Assembly: GCF_027943255.1 (NCBI RefSeq)
Contig: NC_072896.1
Location: 121,489,879-121,553,878 of the forward strand
Length of the DNA stretch: 64,000 nucleotides
Source of the DNA: Anastrepha obliqua
Taxonomy: Eukaryota; Arthropoda; Insecta; Diptera; Tephritidae
Direction of reading: 5' to 3'
Below are positions 10,354 to 21,264 of this stretch, one piece after another. Position numbers and translations under genes: made by a program. The notes beneath the pieces are model-generated. The model worked only from the letters and a program-made list of their open reading frames with translations, made no database searches and was not told the origin of the DNA. Position 1 is the stretch's first letter; the number at the start of each line of letters is the position of its first letter.

Positions 10354-11572
10354 TTGGTAGTCGAAAAAGTCTTTTCGTTTTTCTAATCAAACTTCAACTC
10401 ATTTTTTTTTATATTTATAATGAACTTTATTAAACCAAATATGTACCATTTTGGTCGACCACCTTTTGCCATTTTTCTTCTAGAGACATTATTCCATCAG
10501 TGTAAAAGTTTTGTGGTTTCTCGGCGAAAAACCGCGGCAAATAATTTTCACAGGCTTCTCTTGAAGCCAAGTTTACTCCATTAAGGGAGTTTTGCATTGA
10601 CCGAAGCAAAAGGCAGTCCGATGGCGCAAGGTCAGGGCTATGTGGTGGATGCATCAAAACTTCCCAGCCAAGCTCTCCCAGTTTTTGCCGAGTCATCAAA
10701 AATGTGTGTGGCCTAGCGTTGTCCTGATGGAAGACGACGCCCTTTCTGCTGATCAGTTCTGGCCGTTTTTTTCGATTGCTTTCTTCAATCTCATCAGTTG
10801 TTGACAGTGAAGTGTAGAATCAATCGTTCGAGCAGGCTGGAGCAGCTCATAGTGGATGATTCCTTTCCAATCCCACCACCCTTACACCATGATCTTTCTC
10901 GCACATTATTGCCGTATTTGATCCACTTTTCGTCTCCTGCTACCATTCGCTTCAGAAATGGTTCGATTTCATTTCGTTTCAGCAAAGAATCGCAGCTGTT
11001 AATTCGGTCCATTAAATTTTTCACAGACAATTCATGTGGTACCCAAACATCGAGCTTATTTTTGTAACCAGCCTTTTTTAAATTATTCAAAACCGTTTGA
11101 TGATGAATGTTTAGTGCCTTGGCGATGTCATGGCAGCTTATGTGACGATCCTGGTCAATCTTTTCCATAATTTCATCGATTTTTTCAACGATAGGTCGAC
11201 CGGAGCGAGGTGCATCTTTCACATCGAAATTTTCAGAGCGGAAGCGAGCGAACCATTGTTGTGCTACACGAACTGATACAGCATCGTCTCCGTAAACTTC
11301 ACAAATTTCATTGGTGGCTTGCGTGGCATTCTTCCCTTTTTTATACAAAAATTTCAAAATATAGCGAATTTCTTCATTATTTTCACTCATTTTTGGCAGC
11401 TATAACTTTTTTTTAACTTCTCCGAATTTAATTTTTTTTGGTTAAACGGAGCTTAAAATGTCACCTTTCTAACACCATATGATATGACACAGTGTGATTG
11501 GTAGCACTGGAGATAAATGACTCCAACGACATCTATATCGACAAAATACAAAAGACTTTTTCGACTACCCAA
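10354..11572 (-). mobile_element. mariner transposon (DD34D)
   Basis: Inverted repeats of about 28 bp (outer end TTGGTAGTCGAAAAAGTCTT at the left, TTGGGTAGTCGAAAAAGTCT at the right read inward) are flanked by TA at 10352-10353 and 11573-11574. The length of 1219 bp is normal for mariner. The right TA sits directly against the left TA of the next element, giving a TATA junction at 11573-11576. Confidence 0.9.
10434..11390 (-). pseudogene. mariner transposase, frameshifted
   Basis: The N-terminal half is one frame of 198 codons from ATG at 11390: MSENNEEIRYILKFLYKKGK, helix-turn-helix, DVWVPHELSVKN, and the first catalytic Asp in VAGDEKW. It loses the frame after RSWCK. The catalytic C-terminal half continues in another frame with HQDNARPHT and SPDLAPSD; 34 residues separate the second and third Asp, the mariner signature. 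It ends EKWQKVVDQNGTYLV. At least two frameshifts are needed to join it, so it is not expected to be active. Confidence 0.85.
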
Positions 11573-11686
11573 TATAACGGGTGATCAATCATGAGGTGCT
11601 TTTTTCAATAGTTAAAAAAAAAAACAAAAATATAAATTATGTTCAAAACCTTTATTTATCATTTGAAAGGACATTCTTTGACATTT

Positions 11687-12792
11687 ACTTTTTGAATATA
11701 ACTTCATTCAAATGTTGGCCGCAACTACGCTTAAGGTGGTCCATTCTGAAGGTCCAATTTTCAATCACTCGTTCGAGCATTTCGACTGGTATGTCGTGAA
11801 TAACACGCGTAATGTTGGCTTCCAGAGCTTCAATCGTAGCTGGTTTATCAGCATAGACCTTGGACTTCACGAATCCCCAAAGAAAAAAGTCCAAAGGTGT
11901 GATATCACAAGATCTTGGTGGCCAACTCACAGGTCCTAAACGTGAAATCAGCTGCTCTCCGAAATGACTTCTCAATAAAGTCATTGTTTCACGAGCTGTA
12001 TGGCAAGTGGCTCCGTCTTGTTGAAACCAAGTGTCGTAGAGATCATTAGATTCAATTTCAGGTAGCAAAAAGTCCGATATCATGGTCACGGCCATCATCA
12101 TTTTTGAAAAAATATGGACCGATGATTCCACCAGCCCATAAACCACACCAGACCGTTGTTTTCTCTGGGTGTAAAGGTAGCTCTTGAACCTGTTCTGGTT
12201 GCTCTTCATCCCAAATACGGCAATTTTGCTTATTGACGTAACCATTGAGCCAGAAATGCGCCTCATCGCTGAACAAAATTTTGCTCGAAAACAGCGGATC
12301 TTCTTCAATCTTTTCAAGAGCCCAATCAGCAAAACGGTGACGTGCAGGAAGGTCATTTGGCTTTAGTTCTTATACGAGCTGTATTTTGTATGCTTTTAAA
12401 TGAAGATCCTTCCGTAAAATTGACCAAGTTGTTCCATACGACAGTCCAAGTTGCTGAGAACGGTGCCGAATCGATTCATCGCAGTTTTCACGTACACTCT
12501 CTGCTACTGCCGCTATATTCTCAATGCTTCTTGCTGGACGTGGTCTATTCGGTCGAGAATTATCCACCAATGAATATTCGGATTCAAATTTGTTGATGGT
12601 ATGTCGAATAGTGTTTAAGGCAGGCCGATTATGTTGACCATAATGCGGTCTAAGCGCACGAAAAACATTTGTCACAGAAAGCTGATTTTCATAATACAGT
12701 TGAACAATTTGTAGACGTTGTAGCGGTGTGAGTCTTTCCATGATGAAATGCCAAACGCTGTTCAACAAATCCACGATGACAGTTTGCCACAA
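11687..12792 (-). pseudogene. DD41D transposase, one stop and one frameshift
   Basis: The likely start is the Met of MERLTPLQRLQIVQLYYENQ near 12740. The two helix-turn-helix segments run to LHLKAYKIQLV. A TAA codon interrupts before the continuation (LPARHRFADWALEKIE). The first catalytic Asp is in FSDEAHFWLNG. A frameshift near 12085 leads into WFQQDGATCHTA, and the third Asp is in ITPLDFFLWG. Forty-one residues separate the second and third Asp, defining DD41D. The rest is complete, so decay is recent. Confidence 0.85.
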
Positions 12793-12833
12793 CTCGCGCG
12801 CGATCTGTAAAAAAAACGCAAATGAAAAAAACT

Positions 12834-12843
12834 CCTCTTAATT
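12834..12843. repeat. Target-site duplication of the RTE LINE, 3' side
   Basis: CCTCTTAATT, repeated exactly at 16126-16135 on the other side of the LINE. It shows the RTE insertion is a genuine transposition into the DD41D element. Confidence 0.9.
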
Positions 12844-15800
12844 CTTCTTCTTCTTCTTAATTGGCGCGATAACCGCTTACGCGATTTTGGCCGAGATTAA
12901 CAAAGCGCGCCAGTCGTTTCTTTCTCGTGCTAACCGGCGCCAATTGGACACACCAAGTGAAGCCAAGTCCTTCTCCACCTGATCTTTCCAACGCAGAGGA
13001 GGCCTTCCTCTTCCTCTGCTACCACCAGCTGGTACCGCATCAAATACTTTCAAAGCCGGAGCGTTTGTATCCATTCGGACGACATGACCCAGCCAACGAA
13101 GCCGCTGGATCTTTATTCGCTGCGCTATGTCTATGTCGTCGTAAAGCTCATACAGCTCATCGTTCCATCGTCTGCGATATTCGCCGTTGCCAACGTGCAA
13201 AGGTCCAAAAATCTTACGCAGAATCTTTCTCTCGAACACTCCAAGCGTCGCTTCATCGGATCTTGTCATCGTCCAAGCTTCTGCGCCATACGTTAGGACG
13301 GGCATGATGAGAGTCTTGTAGAGTGTTAGTTTTGTTCGTCGAGAGAAGACTTTACTGCTCAATTGCCTACTTAGTCCAAAGTAGCACTTGTTGGCAAGAG
13401 AGATTCTACGTTGGATTTCAAGGCTGACATTGTTATCGGTGTTAATGCTGGTTCCTAAATACACGAAGTCTTTTACAACCTCAAAATTATAACTGTCAAC
13501 AGTGACATGGGTGCCGATACGCGAGTGCGCCGACTGTTTGTTTGAAGACAGGAGGTACTTCGTTTTGTCCTCGTTCACCACCAAACCCATTCGCTTTGCC
13601 TCTTTATCCAGTTTGGAGAAGGCAGAACTAACAGCGCGGTTGTTAAGGCCGATGATGTCAATATCATCGGCATACGCCAACAATTGTACGCTCTTATAAA
13701 AAATTGTGCCTGAGCGATTAAGTTCTGCGGCTCGTACGATGCTCTCCAACATCAGGTTAAAGAAGTCACACGACAGCGAGTCACCCTGTCTGAAACCTCG
13801 TTTGGTATCAAACGGCTCGGAGAGGTCCTTCCCAATTCTGACGGCGCTACTGGTGTTGAGCAACGTCATCTTACATAGCCGTATTAGTTTTGTGGGGATA
13901 CCAAATTCAGACATAGCGGCATACAGGTAACTCCTTTCCGTACTGTCGAATGCAGCTTTGAAGTCGACGAAAAGATGGTGTGTGTCGATTCTCCTTTCAT
14001 GGGTCTTTTCCAAGATTTGGCGTATTGTGAATATTTGGTCGATGGTAGACTTTCCAGGTCTGAAGCCACACTGATAAGGTCCAATCAGTTGGTTGACGGT
14101 GGGCTTCAGCCTTTCACACAATACGCTCGCTAGAACCTTATAGGCGATATTTAGAAGACTAATCCCGCGGTAATTGGCACAAATTGCAGGATCGCCCTTC
14201 TTATGGATTGGGCAGAGCACACTTAAATTCCAATCGGCAGGCATGCTTTCATCCGACCATATTCTGCATAGGAGCTGATGCATGCACCTTACCAGCTCCT
14301 CGCCGCCATGTTTGAATAGCTCAGCCGGCAGTCCGTCGGCGCCTGCGGCTTTGTTGTTCTTTAGCCGTGATATTGCTATTCTCACCTCGTCATGGTCGGG
14401 TAACGGAACGACAATTCCGTCGTCAACGATTGGGGTATCGGGATCTTCACATTCTCTATGACATGCGCAGCCGTCACCGTTTAACAGGTTCGAGAAGTGT
14501 TCCCTCCATAATTTAAGATTGCTCTGTACGTCAGTCACCAGATCGCCGTCTTTGTTCTTACAGGACAACGCCCCGGTCTTAAAACCTTCTGTAAGCCGCC
14601 GAACTTTCTGGTAAAATTTTCGGGCGTTGTTCCTATTGGCCAGCATCTCAAGCTCCTCGCACTCACGTATTTCGGCCTCTCGTTTCTTCTGTCGGATAAT
14701 ACGTCTCTCTTCCTTTTTCAGCTCTCTGTAGCGATCCCACATGGCTCGCGTTGCGCCCGATCGCAGCGTGGCTCTATAGGCGGCATCTTTTCTTTCGGCG
14801 GCAGCATGACATTCCTCGTCGTACCAATTGTTTTTTCGGGCTCGCCGGAATCCGATTTCTTCTTCGGCGGCGGTACGTAGGGAACGAGAAATGTTGCTCC
14901 ATTGCTCGCGCATGCCGGTGTGTTGGGCAGTGCTCTCCGAGAGCAGGAGTGAGAGTCGAGTGGCGAATCTTCTGGCTGTCTGTTGTGATTGCAGCTTTTC
15001 GATGTCGAACATTCTTTGCGTAGGTAGATGTACGTTTTTTGCTGCACAGAGGCGTGTGCGCAGTTTGGCTGCAACAAGGTAATGATCCGAGTCGATGTTG
15101 GGTCCTCGGATCGTACGTACATCTAATACACTAGAAGCGTGTCTTCCATCTATCACAACATGATCGATCTGGTTTCGCGTTTTTCGATCAGGAGACAGCC
15201 AGGTAGCTTGGTGTATCTTTTTATGCTGGAATCTGGTGCTGCAGACTACCATGTTTCGGGCCCCGGCGAAGTCGATCAGCCTCTGTCCGTTACCGGATGT
15301 TTCGTTGTGTAGGCTGAATTTTCCGACTGTGGGACCAAAAATTCCCTCCTTGCCCACCCTGGCGTTGAAGTCGCCAAGCACGATTTTTATGTCGTGGCGG
15401 GGGCAGCGCTCATAGGAACGTTCCAAGCGCTCATAGAAAGAATCCTTGGTCGCATCGTCCTTCTCTTCCGTCGGGGCGTGGGCGCAAATTAGCGAGATGT
15501 TAGAAAAACGCGCTTTGATGCGGATTGTTGCGAGACGCTCGTCCACCGGAGTGAACGACAGTACTTGGCGACGAAGTCTCTCTCCCACAACAAATCCGAC
15601 ACCGAATTTGCGCTCCTTTACATGGCAGCTGTAGTAGACGTCGCAAGGTCCTATGTTTTTCTTACCTTGCCCCGTCCATCGCATCTCTTGGATGGCAGTG
15701 ATGTCAGCCTTTACTCTCACGAGGACATCAACCAGCCGGGCAGAGGCACCTTCCCCATTAAGGGACCGGACATTCCAGGTGCATGCCCTCAAATCATATT

Positions 15801-16125
15801 CCTTATTTCGTTTGCAGGGGTCGTCATCAGTAAAGGCAGTTCTCATCCGAGGCTTTGTTGCTGTTTTCATTGGGGGGGGCTTTTTAAGTGGCGGGTCCCA
15901 AACCCAGCGCACAACCAGCTATGCTGGGATGCTTCGCCTTCTCACTTTAGCTCACTCCCGAACGGGTGTTCGGAAGCTAACCAGAGGATACGTGGGCTAA
16001 TCCCGGCCGTTGTGAGCTGCTTGAACCATATGTAGAAGAATCGTCCTGGCCACTCCCAAGTGAATGGCGATCAGTAACTTTCCCCACTTGCGTGGACTTC
16101 TACACATGGAACCATCCTCCATCCA
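12844..16125 (-). mobile_element. Full-length RTE-clade LINE
   Basis: A 3282-bp retrotransposon bounded by the perfect 10-bp duplication CCTCTTAATT. It has one long ORF, a 5' leader of about 213 bp and a 3' untranslated region of about 33 bp. The tail is an AAG repeat (plus strand 12844-12857) preceded by CGCGCCAATTA. Short 3' regions and simple-repeat tails are characteristic of RTE. The intact ORF and perfect duplication indicate a young insertion. Confidence 0.95.
12877..15912 (-). CDS. RTE endonuclease-reverse transcriptase, intact
   Basis: This 1011-residue protein nicks target DNA and copies its own RNA there by target-primed reverse transcription. The apurinic-type endonuclease covers about residues 40-285: WNVRSL with Asn47, IQEMRW with Glu76, LGDFNARVG (180-188), NQIDHVVI and SDHYLVA with His277. 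The reverse transcriptase covers about 500-800: PIHKKGD...YRGISLLN, FVDFKAAFD (648-656), RGFRQGDSLS, and the catalytic YADD at 747-750. The C-terminal part contains RLRWLGHVVRM, usual for RTE. Length matches single-ORF RTE elements. No stop or frameshift interrupts it. The first residue shown is an ATG-equivalent start; 5' leader precedes it. It is probably competent. Confidence 0.93.
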   Translation of the reverse strand: MRWVWDPPLKKPPPMKTATKPRMRTAFTDDDPCKRNKEYDLRACTWNVRSLNGEGASARLVDVLVRVKADITAIQEMRWTGQGKKNIGPCDVYYSCHVKERKFGVGFVVGERLRRQVLSFTPVDERLATIRIKARFSNISLICAHAPTEEKDDATKDSFYERLERSYERCPRHDIKIVLGDFNARVGKEGIFGPTVGKFSLHNETSGNGQRLIDFAGARNMVVCSTRFQHKKIHQATWLSPDRKTRNQIDHVVIDGRHASSVLDVRTIRGPNIDSDHYLVAAKLRTRLCAAKNVHLPTQRMFDIEKLQSQQTARRFATRLSLLLSESTAQHTGMREQWSNISRSLRTAAEEEIGFRRARKNNWYDEECHAAAERKDAAYRATLRSGATRAMWDRYRELKKEERRIIRQKKREAEIRECEELEMLANRNNARKFYQKVRRLTEGFKTGALSCKNKDGDLVTDVQSNLKLWREHFSNLLNGDGCACHRECEDPDTPIVDDGIVVPLPDHDEVRIAISRLKNNKAAGADGLPAELFKHGGEELVRCMHQLLCRIWSDESMPADWNLSVLCPIHKKGDPAICANYRGISLLNIAYKVLASVLCERLKPTVNQLIGPYQCGFRPGKSTIDQIFTIRQILEKTHERRIDTHHLFVDFKAAFDSTERSYLYAAMSEFGIPTKLIRLCKMTLLNTSSAVRIGKDLSEPFDTKRGFRQGDSLSCDFFNLMLESIVRAAELNRSGTIFYKSVQLLAYADDIDIIGLNNRAVSSAFSKLDKEAKRMGLVVNEDKTKYLLSSNKQSAHSRIGTHVTVDSYNFEVVKDFVYLGTSINTDNNVSLEIQRRISLANKCYFGLSRQLSSKVFSRRTKLTLYKTLIMPVLTYGAEAWTMTRSDEATLGVFERKILRKIFGPLHVGNGEYRRRWNDELYELYDDIDIAQRIKIQRLRWLGHVVRMDTNAPALKVFDAVPAGGSRGRGRPPLRWKDQVEKDLASLGVSNWRRLARERNDWRALLISAKIA

Positions 16126-16159
16126 CCTCTTAATTGATCACCCGTTACTATAAATACCT

Positions 16160-16428
16160 GTATAATTGGCGCGTACACCCTTTTTGGGTGTTTGCCCGAG
16201 CTCCTCCTCCTATTTGTGGTGTGCGTCTTGATGTTGTTCCACAAATGGACGGACCTACAGTTTCAAGCCGACTCCGAACGGCAGATATTTTTATGAGGAG
16301 CTTTTTCGTGGCAGAAATACACTCGTAGGTTTGCCATTGCCAGCGGAAGAGCGACCGCTATTAGAAACATGTTTTTCTAATTTCTACGTTCTCTCTGTGA
16401 ATTCCGAATGGTAGTCACGCACCAACCC
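16160..16428 (-). mobile_element. SINE family 1, copy B
   Basis: The reverse complement of 16160-16428 matches the copy at 43304-43595 almost throughout. It has the head GGTTGGTGCGTGACTACCAT, the GGCAATGGCAAACCT body, the GGAGGAGGAGCTCG segment, the ACACCC...GGGTGT hairpin and the CGCGCCAATTA end (16163-16173). A deletion has removed the B-box region after GAGAGAACG. Its TA-rich tail borders the right TA of the DD41D element. Confidence 0.88.
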
Positions 16429-16429
16429 C

Positions 16430-17285
16430 TTCGGCGACGGCGGCCGCTGAATGAAAATGAAATTAGATGTTATGAAATTTGTTGGTGCCACCGAAAATCA
16501 GCATAAATCATAGGCAACCACTCAGCGGTTAAGGTTGATGTCAAACACTGTTTAAATAAAAATAATGACGAAATACAAAAATCACAAATTGAGCCAAAAC
16601 TGTAAAAATATTTCCGCTAAAATAAATCAACCATTCACACACCTAAGAACTATTTTGTGTGCATTAAAATTACAAAATAACTGACACATATTGATTGGTG
16701 CCCTTCATTTTTGGTTAACGTTTATTGTTACTTTTAATTAAAAGTGGGAAAATATGTTTTCTATACAGCCCATTTGCTTTATGAAAAAGGTGGCACTCCT
16801 GTGAAGCAGCTAATATTTTACTGCCCTGCAGGGAATTCCATTAATACCAAACTGGTGACCTTCCTGTGAATTTAGCGCCTTGGGGAACAAGTTCGCACTC
16901 CTTTTTTTGCCACATTAGCAGCTAATGAATTATACCCAACGATATACTAGGAATTTTCACTTATTCTTCTCTAGATTCCGCTTTCGCTAAATTGAAACGA
17001 GTTCTTAGTTCGGCACTTTAACAAAGTTAATCCTTGCGCATTTCTTGTTTTGACTTATTTCTGGCGTTTAAGTAAAATATTGAGCTTTGGTGTATTAAGG
17101 ACTTTTATTAGAATTATATGACGAAAATGTTTGTGGTGCATTTTAAATCGTTATATCTCTTAGTAATGGGTGGGTGTTGTTTATTTTCCGCGAAAGAGAC
17201 AAAAAAATATATATTTCTTGAGGAGTGAAAATTTTTAAAATATTTAAAAAAATGTATCCCGTGTTTTTTCATATTGATCTGCTGA
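16430..17285. other. No recognisable feature
   Basis: AT-rich noncoding sequence without a supportable element. Confidence 0.35.
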
Positions 17286-18250
17286 GCACGTCATACGACA
17301 TTCAATAAGTTTCCGGGATATATTCATAACATTCAAAATAGAAAGTTTATGTTAGTCCTTCAAAGTGGTATTATCGCCTTGAAAGTACTTCCGACCACCA
17401 AGACGCACTTATGCCTTCATTTGATCCAGTTTTCAAAACCTCTTTGGAACTCTACTTTCGGTGCAGTCATCAGAGCCATCTTAGATTTTTCTATTACTTT
17501 CTTTCGGCTGTGTTCCCGTAGGGATTTTTTGACTCAATGAAAAAAAAAAAATCGCAGGGATCCATAGCAGGTAGATTCAATGGTCGTTGGATGGTATTCG
17601 TTTTGTTCTTGGTCAAAAATTCACGGACAGCAATGGCATTGTGCGACGGTGCGTTATCATGGTGCAAAATTCACGACTTGTTTTTTCACAATTTTTTTCT
17701 TTTTTGACGAATTACTACACATAAACATCTCATAATGTCAAAACAATGGTCCTCATTAACAGTCTGACCTTCTGGAAAACAGCATGGTGTAAAACACCAC
17801 GATTTGTAATCCGCAAAAACCGTGAGCATCGCTTTCCTTTTTCACTGAACGTAGGTTTTTTGGCCTTGTTTCATTTAGAGCTCTCGACTCCTATGTCTGA
17901 TGTCTGGATTGCTTGCTGCAGTTATAAACCTACGTCTCGTCGCCAGTAATAATGCGTTTGATGAATTTTGAGTCGGATTCAGCAATGGAAATTGCGTATT
18001 TGGTATATCAATGCGGCCAATTTTTTGCATGAAATTCAGATTTTTTGGGACCAACTTTGCAGTAAACATGGGGCAAACCCAAATCATTAACTACTTGCAA
18101 TGCCCCGAGTGGATCAATAAGCAACGTTCAAATCCAACTCTCTAATGGTTAATTTGCGTTTATTGATTAACTTTTCTTTCACTTAATTGATGTTTTCTTC
18201 AGTTTTCGTCGTCGATGACCTGCCGCGACGTACGTCATCGATCCAATCGC
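17286..18250 (-). pseudogene. Degenerate mariner relic
   Basis: Minus-strand reading across many frameshifts gives mariner transposase order. DDVRRGRSSTTKT with a helix-turn-helix (18120-18240) comes first, then a GDET-like motif with SKQSRHQT near 17900-17960. ILHHDNAPSH (second Asp, about 17660) follows, then PAMDPCDFF (third Asp, about 17550), and FENWIKCRHKCV before the stop near 17345. The N-terminus and terminal repeats are not recognised, so this is an old truncated copy. Confidence 0.65.
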
Positions 18251-18384
18251 AAATTCATATCCATTTCTAAAACTTAAAAAAATTGAAAACACGCGCACAG
18301 GTGGACTTACTTAAGGCAGCATAACTTTTACAAGTGTCAAGCAATGGAGATAAAATTTTAGTGTGAATCTTAACCACAGGTGTG

Positions 18385-19415
18385 AGAACCGAGGTAACTA
18401 GGTAGATGAAATGGCTGGAGTGGCATTATGGCGCCATTTTGATACCTTTATGAGACCTCTAACAGGCAGATATCTACAGCCAGCCAACCAGAGGTGTTGA
18501 TGTAAGGGAGAACATTGATAAGTTTTAGGTTGGCGCACTGCCCCAGGCTGTCAAAGAAAGGAGCACCCAGCGACACTATTCTTCTAGTTGCCAAACCCGC
18601 ATATTTACAGAGAAAGCGCTCAACAGTCTGCTTCTCTGAAAGGTCCCCACTGCCTCTGCAATAGGGAATAAAAGGCAAACCAAACTTTTCCGCGTGTGTC
18701 TCGATCGTCCAATAACCGCTAAACCACTATGAGCTTAGAAATCGAGTGGCGGCGAGTACCCAGGACTTTTTCCGTCTACGTCTATTGCACTCGGTCCAAA
18801 GGGTTTCCTGGATAACACACGAGGAAATGAAGCGCCAGCTTTTCTGCGCGTTCGTAGAAAAATAAGTGATGCAATTCTCCTTTAAAAACAGTCAGGGTGA
18901 TGCCGATGACCGGGCAGGAGGGCTCTGAAACCAATTCAACCCCTCTCTGGCAAGCTCATCAACAATTCCATTTCCCTCTATTTTCTTATGTCTGGCACTC
19001 CATATCAGAGAAATGTTACCTGCACACTCAAGAGATTTGGTCTTCCTCTTACGGGAGTTGACTAATTTGGTTCTTCACCATGACGTCGTCAGAGCCTTGA
19101 TTGCGGCTTGACTATCGCACAAAATTTTAATATCTCCCTCGCTCCCTCGTTTCCTAAGCATTTTGCACGCCTGCAGGGTTGCAAAGACTTCTGCTTGAAA
19201 AAACTAGCACTATTCGACTATTTTAAGGAAATATATAAATTGGCTGATTAAAAGAAAACCCTTGCTTCAACTCTCGATTCCATCTTGGAGCCATCAGTGA
19301 AGATTTTCCCCTTTTTTTAATCCTGCCTGATTGGAAATATCGCCTGGCGTGACCCTTAAATTCCAGTTTGCGGTCAGAGAGATCTGTCCGAAGTCCAAAA
19401 TAGCAACCTAACATA
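18385..19415 (-). mobile_element. LOA-type LINE 3' fragment
   Basis: This fragment is closely parallel to the LOA LINE at 26510-34836. The same order of features occurs on the minus strand: LRTDLSDRKLEFKGHARRYF, a decayed RNase H, the terminal Cys/His region and YINTSGWLAVDI. The 3' untranslated region has the same GCCATTTTGATACC motif and ends with a GGTA-type tail near 18391. Frames are broken and a short AT-rich insert lies at about 19205-19255. The upstream end is truncated. Confidence 0.8.
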
Positions 19416-19429
19416 AAGAAAAAAATGAA

Positions 19430-21130
19430 ACTTAAATCAGTTGACTTTGAGCGTCACCTGGCGGTTGTTCTAAGAACTTTTTGATCAAGGTCATATATCT
19501 TAAATGTACGGATCACATAGTTTCCTATGCCCATTTACCAGAAGAATGCAAAAAATCTGGGAACTTTGATCCCACCTAAAACTCCAAATCGCCGATACAC
19601 GTGATTTTTTTTTGCCCGTCTCTACCAGAATCTGTTGGGTGAAACATTTATTTTTGTTGTAGGTACAGTAAGCTCAATAAATTTCGAGTTCATAGTGAAA
19701 AGTTAAGCACCAAATGCGAATAAAGAATGGGTTCCAGATGCCAAAGAGTGTAAGAAAAAGCAAAATAGCAAAAATGACTGACAAAAGGGGCGAACTAAAT
19801 ATTCCTTCATAGAATTAGAGAAATGTATTCATTCCATAAATTACACTAGAATTTTCTGCGTAGCTCAGATTTTGAAAATCAGCTGATTTTTTCGGACATT
19901 TAACTCACGTAAGGGTGCCTGATTAGCCATGATTAACTGCCGAAAGTCAAATAATTCCTCGCTGTTGAAATACTCACATTTAGTGTAGTGTAACTAGAAG
20001 AGCTACGGACCAGAGTGGGCGTGCAGTTCCTCAATTCTGAGCCAAGCATTCTTCTCACTTTTTCATTTTCTTCCTACAGGGGTTGTGTAGCATAGCCTCA
20101 CACATACGAACATCCTCACACATATAAACAAGTGTAAGCATGCACGCTTTCCCTTCGTGCTTTACATTGACGTTTTTTTGCCTTGCTCTCAGTGGCCAGT
20201 GGTTTAGAAAAATTTAATTTTTTTAGAAAGTCAATATCGACTGCCAGTCAATAAATTCATTTGGAGCACGGCTGTAATTGACAGCTGCCTTTTTGGTGAA
20301 TGCGTGCGTGCTGTTGCGACCTTTTTTCCACGCGCTGCCTCTATCGCTTTGTAAATGGTACATATTTGAGCGCATATGTTGACATGTGTGTAAGTGATGG
20401 CTTTTACGCTTTGGTAATTTAATTTTTTTTTCCAATTCACATTTCGGATATGCTTTCCTTTTGTTCTTTACCATTTAATTTTAGCTCTCAATTTTTTTGG
20501 CTCAGCATATTTCACGCACTTTTGCCGCTAAGCAAATGTCCATAGAGGGGAGGCAGAATTAATAAATGTATGCTTTCAACGCCTGCCATCGCAAGCACTG
20601 CAATTACCAACACACTCAGAGCAGTAGAGCCCTTTTCAATTGAAAGCATACACTTTCGTTTGATATTTGTATGATTTTCCAAGCCTTTGATCCTTAAATC
20701 GAGTACGCCTTTCAATTTTCAAACGAAAGTGCGTACTTAAGTAGAAATGCGCGCTGCGTTAGTGTCGTCGTGTGCGAGGAAGCGAATTGCCACTGATATC
20801 TATATGTCATAAAGCAACAAATAAATGTCATGAAAAACAAAAAAAAAAATGTATTTGCTTATTCGAAACGATCGTGAGCTCACAGGGATGCAGAAAATTG
20901 GCTTTTGATTCATAACGAAAAATTGCACTTTTGCATTGCAAACAAACAAACTGGCTTATTCTTAGGATGTTGTGCGAGCACTAGCGGACCTTTTTTAAAA
21001 ATTACACCTCACAAATTAATAATAGGTTCACATATAACTAGATTATCTACTTTTATGAGCTCATGGTAACTTCCAATTCGTAGTAAAAAGCGAAATTACC
21101 CATACAAAATTTCTCTCCCGAAATACGAGA
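19430..21130. other. No recognisable gene
   Basis: Noncoding sequence with CACACA and polypyrimidine stretches. It resembles fly intronic or intergenic DNA. No exon or element could be supported. Confidence 0.35.
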
Positions 21131-21264
21131 TAATACAAGGTCCGGCATTCTAAGTGTAACCAGCTTCAGCTGTATGTTAGTTGCCTAAATGACAGTTCAG
21201 AGTATTGTTTACAAGTGCGCGGAAGCATTTTGCCGAGAGTAAACAAGCAAAAAGCAAATCAGTA

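Larger units (their letters stand above)
11577..16145 (-). mobile_element. DD41D Tc1/mariner-superfamily transposon, interrupted by an RTE LINE
   Basis: Perfect inverted ends ACGGGTGATCAAT are flanked by TA at 11575-11576 and 16146-16147. Without the nested LINE (12844-16125 plus one target-site copy) the element is about 1.28 kb. It carries a transposase on the minus strand. Related elements are at 38027-38961 (same end motif) and, with different ends, 21301-21854. Confidence 0.9.

Noticed and set aside
13884..15122. Minor frames within 12.9-16.0 kb on both strands
   Set aside because: Shadows of the intact RTE ORF.
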